Shown piece after piece: positions 46,556 through 52,863 of a stretch of DNA of 52,863 nucleotides. How positions within the stretch are numbered: position 1 is the stretch's first letter; the number at the start of each line of letters is the position of its first letter. Source of the DNA: Saprospiraceae bacterium (GTDB taxonomy: Bacteria > Bacteroidota > Bacteroidia > Chitinophagales > Saprospiraceae). The notes below the pieces were generated by a model that worked only from the letters and a program-made list of their open reading frames with translations, was not told the DNA's origin and made no database searches. Where the stretch lies: the NCBI GenBank assembly GCA_028285545.1, contig JANQPA010000048.1:1-52863 (forward strand), read 5' to 3'. A program made the position numbers and the translations under genes.

Positions 46556-46682
46556 TACATTATAGTTTTGAATTGGAAAATTAAAATAAAAATGTTTTCC
46601 AGGGAAGTAATTAGACAGAAAACCCTAAATAATGGGAAAATCAAGGTAATAAACCATTTAAATATCCAGGGATCCTGTTCGA

Positions 46683-47771
46683 TTATGATATATTGGGTCG
46701 TGAAGGTATTCGAAGCTTGACCTTAAATTTGCCTTTTTTCCTATAAATTTCAAATTCATGGTTTTTATCATACAAAAGGGCCAACCGTCTTTGCACATTA
46801 CTCAATCCAATTCCTCCAACCTTGTCCTTATTTTGAATATTTTGATCATCATAAGCATTTCTGGATTCGAAATAAATATCTTGTTCACTAATATCTATTA
46901 AAAACCGGATCCCTGGGCTTTTACCGCTTTTTTTACCATGTTTATAGGCATTTTCAATAAAAGGCACCAAGAGCATTGGGGGAATTTCTTTTCCTGCCGG
47001 ACTTCCCTTGATCTGAAACTCGATAAAATCGGGATCTTTAAGCCGCAGCCTTAATAAATCAACCATACTCCGAATATATTCGATTTCCCTTTCCAGTGGA
47101 ACGATTTCGGTATTAGCCTCATAAAGCATATAGCGCATTATACCTGATAATTTCAATATGGCATCTGAGGCTTTAGTTTGATCGATATAAACTAAGGAAT
47201 CAATATTATTTAAGGTATTGAATAAAAAGTGTGGATTAATTTGTGATCTCAAAAGGGCCAATTCGCTATTTAAACTCTGTTTTTCTAATTCCTGCCTACG
47301 TTTTTGGTCTTTGATCCAACTTTGAAATACCCTAATCCCAGAAAAAAGAAAAACATAGGAATAAAGGGTAATGGTATGATTAAACATGGAGGGGAAATAG
47401 AACAAAGGTCTTTTCAAACCTCGAATAAACACCTCTGGATATATTATTTCATAGCGTATCAGTCTTCCTAAAACAATAAAAAAGGCACCAGACAAAATAA
47501 TGGAGCCAACAAACATCCAATATTTCCTTTCCAGGAGTAATTTAGGAACTAAGAGGTAGGCAGTAAAATAAACAGCCAATATTTCAATAGGAAGAAGCCA
47601 CACTATATGGTACCAAAAAAATTCTACTAATCCATCTATCATCAATGACCGGTAAAATAGGATGGTTCGAAATATCCAAAATGCAATATGAGGGAGGACT
47701 AGCTTTAGCTGATCCGCAAAATTAATGGATCGAGTTACTGGAATTGCTATATTATCTATTGTCTTATCCAA
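46683..47771 (-). CDS. LytS-like sensor histidine kinase
   Basis: A 362-residue protein with four hydrophobic helices (residues ~25-150) and a His_kinase domain with LRSQINPHFLFNTLNNIDS (His181), MLLVPFIENAYKHGKK (N box) and GGIGLSNVQRRLALLYD (G box). Here the NPHFLFN motif is canonical, unlike its paralog at 39733. No ATG fits the N-terminus: an in-frame stop lies two codons upstream of a TTG at 47771, and the first internal Met is at residue ~44 inside a helix, so TTG is the likely start. The downstream gap to DUF1835 is 127 bases. Confidence 0.88.
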   Translation of the reverse strand: MDKTIDNIAIPVTRSINFADQLKLVLPHIAFWIFRTILFYRSLMIDGLVEFFWYHIVWLLPIEILAVYFTAYLLVPKLLLERKYWMFVGSIILSGAFFIVLGRLIRYEIIYPEVFIRGLKRPLFYFPSMFNHTITLYSYVFLFSGIRVFQSWIKDQKRRQELEKQSLNSELALLRSQINPHFLFNTLNNIDSLVYIDQTKASDAILKLSGIMRYMLYEANTEIVPLEREIEYIRSMVDLLRLRLKDPDFIEFQIKGSPAGKEIPPMLLVPFIENAYKHGKKSGKSPGIRFLIDISEQDIYFESRNAYDDQNIQNKDKVGGIGLSNVQRRLALLYDKNHEFEIYRKKGKFKVKLRIPSRPNIS

Positions 47772-48304
47772 AATTCAAGGTATTAGGCGGAAAGTAGTAG
47801 GTTAAGTTGAATCCCGATCGAAACATTCTTGTCCAACTACTATCAGCTATTTTTTTCCTGATAGTAAATAATAAAGATAATAAAGGCAAATTGTATTGAG
47901 AAAAATAGAGTAATTAGAATAAAAAAGATACCTAGTCTGGAAAATACCAGACGTCCTTTAATAGCCTAAAATCAGGGCGTTGCTCTAGAAAATTAAACAA
48001 TTCCTATATTTTTTAGGATTGGCATCCTGAAAGCCTGTATTTTCGTTGAACCTAATAAGAGTATTATTGTTCACTCTTGTAAGCATCCGACAAACTATCG
48101 CCTCTATCATTATATTTTCATAAAGCAAAAGCCTTATTTAATTCATCATTCGGATTAGGAATAAGGCTTTTGTCGTTACCAGGATTATGTTAATAATCTT
48201 TTGAAACCTTTTTAAGGGACTCAAGTTTATATACTAAATCCCTTTCAATTATAGAGTTTTTTCATACTAATTCAATTTTGTTGGTCGTGTCCTTAGTGGC
48301 ACGG
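47772..48304. other. 533-base intergenic region with small hairpins
   Basis: No gene is supported. Palindromes seen are 47839-47846 with 47858-47865 (ACTATCAG/CTGATAGT around a T-run), 47935-47952 (GTCTGG/CCAGAC) and the longer one listed separately at 48126-48172. The promoter of the kinase operon should lie near the left end, but no TAnnTTTG box is present on the minus strand. Confidence 0.6.
48126..48172. repeat. Perfect 13-bp inverted repeat, 21-base loop
   Basis: CAAAAGCCTTATT (48126-48138) pairs exactly with AATAAGGCTTTTG (48160-48172). It lies 133 bases downstream of the MscS pseudogene remnant and about 355 bases upstream of the LytS kinase gene. It has no U-run on either side, so it may be a protein-binding or structured RNA element rather than an intrinsic terminator. 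Confidence 0.5.
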
Positions 48305-48738
48305 CTAATCTTTTTTAATGATCACTCGATGTGGATAAGGAATTTCAAGCTCCACCTTATCAAATTCCTTTTTAAGACTTTCAAATAAATCATACTGCAT
48401 ATCAAAAGCATCAGAATTATTTTTGGTCCAGATCCAAGCTCTGAGGCAAAACCAATCGCTACGGCCACGATTCCCGCACCTGCAAGTAAAGAACTGGCTA
48501 CTGTTCGCAAATCTGGAACAGAATAGACTGCCCGACTAAATCCCACCAAATAAATAATAGCTCTTATGGCATGTCCTAAGAAATGATAATTGGTAGGATC
48601 ATTTCGAATAACCACGGTGGATTTTTGGACAAATCTTCTAAATAGGCGATTAAACAAATGGCCTACTAATATGGTTCCTGTAATGATGCTGATAAACAAA
48701 CCCCATTGAGGTATCAAGATTGTTAAAAAATCTTGCAT
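48305..48738 (-). pseudogene. MscS-family mechanosensitive channel, internal deletion with frame change
   Basis: From ATG 48738 the frame encodes membrane helices and the pore-lining TM3 motif of small-conductance MscS channels (VASSLLAGAGIVAVAIGFAS). Directly after GFAS, near 48435-48447, the frame runs into unrelated residues. Shifted by two bases, the DNA then encodes RAWIWTKNNSDAFDMQYDLF...LEIPYPHRVIIKKD and a TAG at 48305; this is the C-terminal domain of an MscS protein (compare the family's IPYPQ ending). The beta domain and upper vestibule, normally roughly 100 or more residues between these points, are missing. So a deletion joined TM3 to the C-terminal end out of frame. Rest of the coding sequence looks unmutated, suggesting a recent event or an assembly error. 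Confidence 0.8.
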
Positions 48739-48858
48739 GGTTATCGATTTAAATAAGGAAGTAATTTTATTTGGCTCTAATATTTTTATTCCATTCTGCT
48801 AAGATTGAATTAGACTTGTTTACTAAATTTAGCGCGTGTTTGGAATTTCTATCTTCTT

Positions 48859-49509
48859 ATGAAAAAGAAAAAAAATAAAAAACCTTTTATTAGGCGTCTG
48901 CGCAATTTCTTTACCACCACTGTTATTGGGGGAATGCTTGTTATTTTGCCGATAACTGTTTTTGTTTTTCTAATCAATTTTTTATTTCAATTAATTACCC
49001 GTCTTCTGGAACCCATTCGGAAATTAATTGATACTCCGGTCATTACTGCTGAATGGCTTATTAGTCTAATTGCAATTGCCAGTGTAATTGTTGTGTTTTT
49101 TTTAGTAGGTCTTATTGTTCAAACTAATTTTGGAAAACGCTTCTTTCGCTCTTTAGAAACCCGATTTCTTGGGCCTCTACCCTTTTACAATGTCATTCGG
49201 GAAACCATCCAGCAATTCTTTGGCAAGGACAAGATGCCTTTCAGTGAAGTAGTTTCGGTGAATGTATTTGGCAATGATACTCGCATGATAGGCTTTATTT
49301 CAGACTCATTACCAGAGGATCGTTTTGCTGTATTTGTACCTACCGGTCCCAACCCTACTAATGGGTTTATTTTTGTTGTATCTAAAGGTCAACTCGAATA
49401 TTTAAATGTAAGACCAGAGGATGCTATGCGGTCTATTATTGGAGTCGGCACGGGGGCCTCCGATTTGTTTAAGCATGTTATATCTACTTCGGAAAAACCA
49501 AAGAATTAG
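48859..49509 (+). CDS. DUF502 family membrane protein
   Basis: A 216-residue protein with a very basic N-terminus (KKKKNKKPFIRRLRNFF) and two membrane helices (~20-45 and ~65-88). These are followed by a soluble beta-rich domain with LPFYNVIRETIQQFFG, IGFISDS, AVFVPTGPNPTNGFIFVV and DAMRSIIGVGTGA, the conserved motifs of DUF502 (COG2928). Function is unknown; in other bacteria it is an inner-membrane protein. The GTGPNPTxG-type loop is intact. It is a single gene on plus, divergent from the MscS remnant. Confidence 0.9.
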   Translation: MKKKKNKKPFIRRLRNFFTTTVIGGMLVILPITVFVFLINFLFQLITRLLEPIRKLIDTPVITAEWLISLIAIASVIVVFFLVGLIVQTNFGKRFFRSLETRFLGPLPFYNVIRETIQQFFGKDKMPFSEVVSVNVFGNDTRMIGFISDSLPEDRFAVFVPTGPNPTNGFIFVVSKGQLEYLNVRPEDAMRSIIGVGTGASDLFKHVISTSEKPKN

Positions 49510-49819
49510 TTCTCAAGCGTTGATTACTAAACATTTATCTATAGAATCTAAGGCTTTTATCAAGAAAAAATCGTATATTTACGCCTTGGACACGTTTACC
49601 TATTCAGGAAGGTAAAACAACTCTTGTTGAAGCATTAATAATTGGTCTTATAGTTTTCATTAATTTTGCAAAGCAATATTATCAATCACTGGGTTGAACT
49701 TTTCTTTGCTCATACAGTTAAAACATTAAAGGGATATTTGATATTTCTGTCAAAATTCTCCTCATGTTATTAGGCTATTCCTGAAAAGACCATTGATTGT
49801 TTTTCAAAGGAGGAAAATA
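49510..49819. other. 310-base leader region before the GNAT gene
   Basis: No ORF is supported. It contains one TAnnTTTG match, TAATTTTG at 49661-49668, with a TTG 16 bases upstream (49642-49644), a plausible plus-strand promoter that would leave a ~145-base leader. A consensus Shine-Dalgarno lies at the right end. Confidence 0.45.
49806..49813 (+). promoter_or_regulatory. Consensus Shine-Dalgarno AAAGGAGG
   Basis: Eight bases fully complementary to the anti-Shine-Dalgarno core, six bases before the ATG at 49820. Almost no other gene in this window has one, which matches the general weakness of SD signals in Bacteroidota. It fixes the start at ATG 49820 over the TTG at 49793. Confidence 0.75.
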
Positions 49820-50335
49820 ATGACATTCAAGTTTTTTACGCCTTTTGAGAGTATGACATATTCTGAGATGACCGAAGTAGGCCGATTTTTGGAAAAACAT
49901 CTCGATGAATATTTTGATTCTTTCGAAAACATCTTTAAATCTATACAATCAGCTATTAAACAAAGACCTTCTTTTGGTGGCTTTGTGATCACAGCTGTTG
50001 AAAATCAGCAAACCATTGGTGCTATTGTTATTAATAGCACAGGAATGGATGGATATGCTCCACAAAATATAGTTGTTTATCTTGCTGTTCATAGAAACAA
50101 AAGAAGGAAGGGGGTCGGACAGCAATTATTGCAAAAGGCTATTGAAACCGCCAAAGGAGACATTGCCATTCATCTTAACCCTGATTTGAGTACGGAGGCC
50201 TTAAGTTTTTATAATGCTTTAGGTTTCCATACGGCAGCCATTGAATTAAGGCTTTCCCGGAATGAACAGGACAATAAAAATGAAACCTCTGATACTATTA
50301 AATCCAGTAAATTAAGTCTTCACCAGAGTAATTAA
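49820..50335 (+). CDS. GNAT-family N-acetyltransferase
   Basis: A 171-residue protein. The acetyl-CoA loop is present as RRKGVGQQLLQKAIE (motif A, R/Q-x-x-G-x-G/A), preceded by the strand NIVVYLAVHRNKR and followed by IAIHLNPDLSTEALSFYNALGF, the motif B region with the usual Asn/Tyr. The C-terminal ~25 residues are polar and probably disordered. The substrate is unknown. It is followed, after 242 bases, by a cytoplasmic M20D deacylase-like gene on the same strand. An acetylate/deacetylate relationship is possible but only an inference from position. Confidence 0.85.
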   Translation: MTFKFFTPFESMTYSEMTEVGRFLEKHLDEYFDSFENIFKSIQSAIKQRPSFGGFVITAVENQQTIGAIVINSTGMDGYAPQNIVVYLAVHRNKRRKGVGQQLLQKAIETAKGDIAIHLNPDLSTEALSFYNALGFHTAAIELRLSRNEQDNKNETSDTIKSSKLSLHQSN

Positions 50336-50577
50336 ACACACAGAGGGCCACAGCACCTTCCCAATTGCTAAATTATAAGAATTGAAAAGCCTTTAAATCA
50401 TTTTTTGCGTTTGCCTATCCGATCGTGCACATGATATTTATTGGTTTTGCTCGGTTTTTAATTTTTTGATTGATTAAATTTTTTGGCTTATGTAATTAAA
50501 CAAATATTCTGGCTTAGCTTGCTGCTTAGCCTGTTGTATTTTCCCTTAAAACCAGTTAAGAACGAATTGAGAAATTA

Positions 50578-51732
50578 ATGGACAATTTGATAACAACTCT
50601 AAATCTTAAGGAGTTAACCTTCTATAGAAAACTATTACATTCTAAGCCCGAGTTATCCGGTGAAGAATTTGAAACTGCACAGACTGTTGCAAAGGTGCTA
50701 AATCAATTGACCCCTGCTGAGGTTATTTCTGAACTTGGGGGCACTGGTTTACTGGCACGCTTTGAGCATGATCAATCTGGCCCAAGCCTACTTTTCCGAG
50801 CAGAGTTAGATGCCCTACCCATTCAAGAAATTAATTCGTTTAAGCACAAGTCTCAATTTGATGGTTTAAGTCACAAATGTGGACACGATGGTCATATGGC
50901 TATTTTGATAGGTTTAGCTTCCAGGTTAGCTAATGATAATAAACTTAAGGGGCGTAATTATCTCCTATTTCAACCAGCTGAAGAAACTGGTGAAGGTGCC
51001 CAATATGTATTGAATGACTCCAGGATGCAAAATTTTTATTGTGATTATGCTTTTGCTTTGCATAACTTACCGAAATATCCTTTAGGCACTGTTGTTTTAA
51101 GGAAGGGAGCTTTTTCAGCTTCTGTCAAAAGTCTGATTATCAAATTAAAGGGCAAAACATCTCATGCCGCTGAACCGGAAAACGGTCATAATCCTGCCCT
51201 GGCCATTGCAGAAATAATTCAGTCCCTTACCAAACTTAATATTCCTGATGTATCCAAACCTGACTTTGCCTTAATTACCCCAGTTTCTATTAACATGGGT
51301 GAAATTGCTTACGGTGTTTCAGCGGGAGCAGGAGAAATTCATCTTACACTACGTACCTGGACACCAGATATTATGGATAATCTTTCAGAAGCTATCCTCA
51401 AAATTGTAGATCAAACAGCCAATAATCATAATCTCAGCTGGTCCAATGAATGGACCAATGAGTTTAAGGCTAATTTAAATAATGAAGAGGCGGTAAACAT
51501 CATACATCAAGCCGCTGAACAGCTTAATCTCAACATCGTTTATCGGAAACATCCACTTAAATGGGGTGAAGATTTTGGAGCGATTACACAATCCTTCAAG
51601 GGAGCTATGTTTGGCCTTGGAGCTGGAGTAAACCATCCTGCACTTCATAATCCTGATTATGATTTTCCAGATGATTTAATTGACATAGGCGTCAACATTT
51701 TTCACTCGATTGCGCGCCTTGTTGCTCAATAA
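50578..51732 (+). CDS. M20D amidohydrolase (N-acyl amino acid hydrolase-like)
   Basis: A 384-residue protein with no signal peptide, expected in the cytoplasm. Motifs: RAELDALPIQE, HKCGHDGHMAILIGLA (metal-binding Cys and His), FQPAEETGEGA (catalytic Glu pair), FALHNLPKYPLGT, TSHAAEPENGHNPALA in the lid domain, and the late metal ligand in PALHNPDYDFPDD. Length and motifs fit hippurate hydrolase / N-acetyl-diaminopimelate deacetylase-type M20D enzymes. It differs from the secreted AbgB-like paralog at 41577. A GAATTGAGAAATTA leader without clear SD precedes ATG 50578. Confidence 0.9.
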   Translation: MDNLITTLNLKELTFYRKLLHSKPELSGEEFETAQTVAKVLNQLTPAEVISELGGTGLLARFEHDQSGPSLLFRAELDALPIQEINSFKHKSQFDGLSHKCGHDGHMAILIGLASRLANDNKLKGRNYLLFQPAEETGEGAQYVLNDSRMQNFYCDYAFALHNLPKYPLGTVVLRKGAFSASVKSLIIKLKGKTSHAAEPENGHNPALAIAEIIQSLTKLNIPDVSKPDFALITPVSINMGEIAYGVSAGAGEIHLTLRTWTPDIMDNLSEAILKIVDQTANNHNLSWSNEWTNEFKANLNNEEAVNIIHQAAEQLNLNIVYRKHPLKWGEDFGAITQSFKGAMFGLGAGVNHPALHNPDYDFPDDLIDIGVNIFHSIARLVAQ

Positions 51733-51772
51733 ATTTCAACAGATTTTTATTTTTTAACAAAATATTTTTGCT

Positions 51773-51979
51773 ATGCGATTAAAGAAGAATTTTGCTTTTG
51801 GGAAGGGCAAGTATTATTTCACCATCAAATCAAGTCCTAATAATATTACTATTTTCAGGAAGACTGAGAAAGCAGCTAAAGATGCTTATGCTAACTACCT
51901 GAAATTAGGGAAAGAATGCGAGTGGCTAGGACAATGGGATGGGAAGCGATTTATTGAAGCTACTCCTCCTGCGGCTTAA
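51773..51979 (+). CDS. Small conserved-looking protein, function unknown
   Basis: A 68-residue basic protein (FGKGKYYFTIKSS, ITIFRKTEKAAKDAYANYLKLGKECEWLGQWDGKRF). It begins 40 bases after the M20D stop on the same strand and has a coding-like composition, with a predicted beta-beta-alpha-beta order. I do not recognise a family. The alternating hydrophobic pattern of the first strands and the helix KAAKDAYANYLKLGK argue that it is a real folded protein. It may be cotranscribed with the hydrolase. Confidence 0.65.
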   Translation: MRLKKNFAFGKGKYYFTIKSSPNNITIFRKTEKAAKDAYANYLKLGKECEWLGQWDGKRFIEATPPAA

Positions 51980-52342
51980 CTCTTTAATATAATTATAAAA
52001 AATCTTCAATTTATTTTTTATAAATCTTATAGAGTATACTATTTTTGGGTATCCTTTAGATTTGTTTAGGACAGAACTGTATCAACTAAAGGATCAACAA
52101 ATTTCTTATATTTTTGTTTACAAATAAAGAAGACTTACTTTTATCTCGCGTTTTAAATACTATATTCAGTCTTCTTTTTGAATTATCTTTCCATTGAGTT
52201 TTTAAGATGAGATGCAAACAATAATCTGTAGTGACCTCATTTCAATTTCTTCGATAATTCATTTACAAAAATTAATTTGATAAACATTTATAGTTTGTAT
52301 TTCGGCAAGCTATCTTACTAAATATTTTCTAAAACTAAAGAC
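51980..52342. other. 363-base AT-rich intergenic region
   Basis: No gene seen. Two inverted repeats are present. One at 51993-52003 / 52013-52023 (TTATAAAAAAT / ATTTTTTATAA) lies 14 bases after the small gene and may act as a weak AT-only terminator. The other at 52126-52135 / 52168-52177 (AAAGAAGACT / AGTCTTCTTT) has a 32-base loop. A near-match to the -7 box, with spacing off by one (TATAGTTTG), occurs near 52291, before the next small gene. Confidence 0.5.
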
Positions 52343-52516
52343 ATGGGAACAAGAAGCATCAAAGTAAAGATTGTTAAAGAAACAAGTTCAACTGTGACAA
52401 TTAAATTTTTAAGCTTAAATAGAAAGATGCCTGTACCTCGAAAAGAATTTGAACAACGTGTAGAAGATGGCACATACGAAGTAATCAATCCTACTGTAAG
52501 TGAAGATAAAGATTAA
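52343..52516 (+). CDS. Small basic protein, 57 residues, function unknown
   Basis: ATG 52343 to TAA 52516 encodes a 57-residue protein: MGTRSIKVKIVKETSSTV starts a beta-hairpin-like pattern, then a basic segment (LNRKMPVPRKEFEQRV) and an acidic tail (NPTVSEDKD). It is too short for most ORF filters. Support comes from position: the stop is followed 22 bases later by the strongest intrinsic terminator in the window, and a ~360-base leader without other genes precedes it. I do not recognise a family. It could be a small nucleic-acid- or ribosome-associated protein, but that is speculation. Confidence 0.65.
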   Translation: MGTRSIKVKIVKETSSTVTIKFLSLNRKMPVPRKEFEQRVEDGTYEVINPTVSEDKD

Positions 52517-52537
52517 TGAGTTTAAATTTTTTATCAT

Positions 52538-52568
52538 AAAAAAGGCCGAGCTGCGCTCGGCCTTTTTT
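52538..52568. terminator. Bidirectional intrinsic terminator
   Basis: AAAAAA, then GGCCGAGC - TGC loop - GCTCGGCC, then TTTTTT: an 8-bp GC-rich perfect stem with A and T tracts of correct polarity on both strands. It serves the small plus-strand gene and the convergent T9SS gene ending at 52608. A second small hairpin, GTTGGC/GCCAAC at 52579-52595, lies between it and the latter stop. Confidence 0.93.
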
Positions 52569-52607
52569 GTTTATTCATGTTGGCTAAACGCCAACTCTAT
52601 TCTAGTT

Positions 52608-52863
52608 TTATTGAATCTTAATCATTTTCTTAGTAGCAGTAAAATCCCCTGCAGTTAAGGTGTAGTACATCAAACCTGCCGGAAGATCATTGATATCCAC
52701 TTTATTGTAACCTTTATCAAAATCTCCTCTGATCACTCTTAAGGTCTTGCCTGTCACATCATTAATGGTGATGCTTACTTTGCTTGCTTGAGGTAAAGAA
52801 AAGCCTATTTGAGTCTCAGCTACAAATGGGTTTGGACTGTTTTGGTAAAGTTCGAAATTCTCG
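52608..52863 (-). CDS. 3' end of a T9SS cargo protein (sorting domain), runs off right edge
   Basis: 85 codons in an open minus-strand frame ending in TAA at 52608. The encoded segment FELYQNSPNPFVAETQIGFS...VSITINDVTGKTLRVIRGDF...DINDLPAGLMYYTLTAGDFTATKKMIKIQ is a complete T9SS type A C-terminal sorting domain (PF18962-like), with the NPF, GK and GLYYY-type motifs. The functional part of the protein lies outside the window, so its activity cannot be stated. Confidence 0.92.
   Translation of the reverse strand, partial: ENFELYQNSPNPFVAETQIGFSLPQASKVSITINDVTGKTLRVIRGDFDKGYNKVDINDLPAGLMYYTLTAGDFTATKKMIKIQ

Noticed and set aside
47772-48304. Possible tRNA or structured RNA gene
   Set aside because: Only short hairpins are present; no cloverleaf, CCA end or T-loop consensus was found.
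1-52863. Prophage, integrative element or genomic island boundary
   Set aside because: No integrase, transposase, phage structural gene or att-like repeat next to a tRNA was seen.

Overview
The window looks like a chromosomal segment of a low-GC member of the Bacteroidota, most likely a Saprospiria (Lewinella-like) or Cytophagales-type gliding or marine organism. The evidence is type IX secretion (T9SS) C-terminal sorting domains on secreted proteins, LytS/LytTR two-component pairs, an outer-membrane beta-barrel receptor with a carboxypeptidase-regulatory N-terminus, a hybrid kinase-cyclase, and the near absence of Shine-Dalgarno sequences. The taxon is an inference from gene content only.

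Region 1 (1-1236) is the 5' part of a secreted, cysteine-rich repeat protein that runs off the left edge. Region 2 (1495-20972) is a surface-glycan locus. A minus-strand run encodes a GT-C-like membrane protein, a dolichol-phosphate-mannose-synthase-like GT2, a DUF2304 partner and two GT4 enzymes. A second block carries two convergent pairs, each a GT-like gene on plus and a sulfotransferase on minus, that are paralogous copies of each other. It also holds an acyltransferase-3, a stand-alone FkbM methyltransferase, a sulfotransferase-FkbM fusion and another GT4. A plus-strand run then encodes an ABC-2 permease, its ATPase and a GT4. Together these read as a machine for assembling, sulfating, methylating and acylating a polysaccharide and exporting it across the inner membrane. 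The two GT-like paralogs have lost residues expected of an active GT4 enzyme.

Region 3 (20991-40788) holds a hairpin-rich element with 24-bp perfect terminal inverted repeats, a large FG-GAP/VCBS T9SS protein, a PiT phosphate transporter with a PhoU-like tail, a membrane-anchored alpha/beta hydrolase with a Lys/Glu-rich linker, a dienoyl-CoA-isomerase-like crotonase, a TPR-kinase-receiver-cyclase sensor, a PhoX phosphatase, an SDR oxidoreductase and an outer-membrane receptor. Region 4 (39733-47771) has two LytS/LytTR systems. One is a compact pair. The other is interrupted by a DUF1835 gene and followed by an effector-associated-domain-like membrane protein with C-terminal YPxG repeats. A secreted M20D amidohydrolase lies between the two systems.

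Region 5 (48305-52863) contains an MscS-family pseudogene with an internal deletion, a DUF502 membrane protein, a GNAT acetyltransferase with an unusually strong Shine-Dalgarno, a cytoplasmic M20D hydrolase, two small unknown proteins (the second closed by a textbook terminator), and the 3' end of another T9SS cargo gene. I saw no tRNA, rRNA, CRISPR array, integrase or transposase gene.
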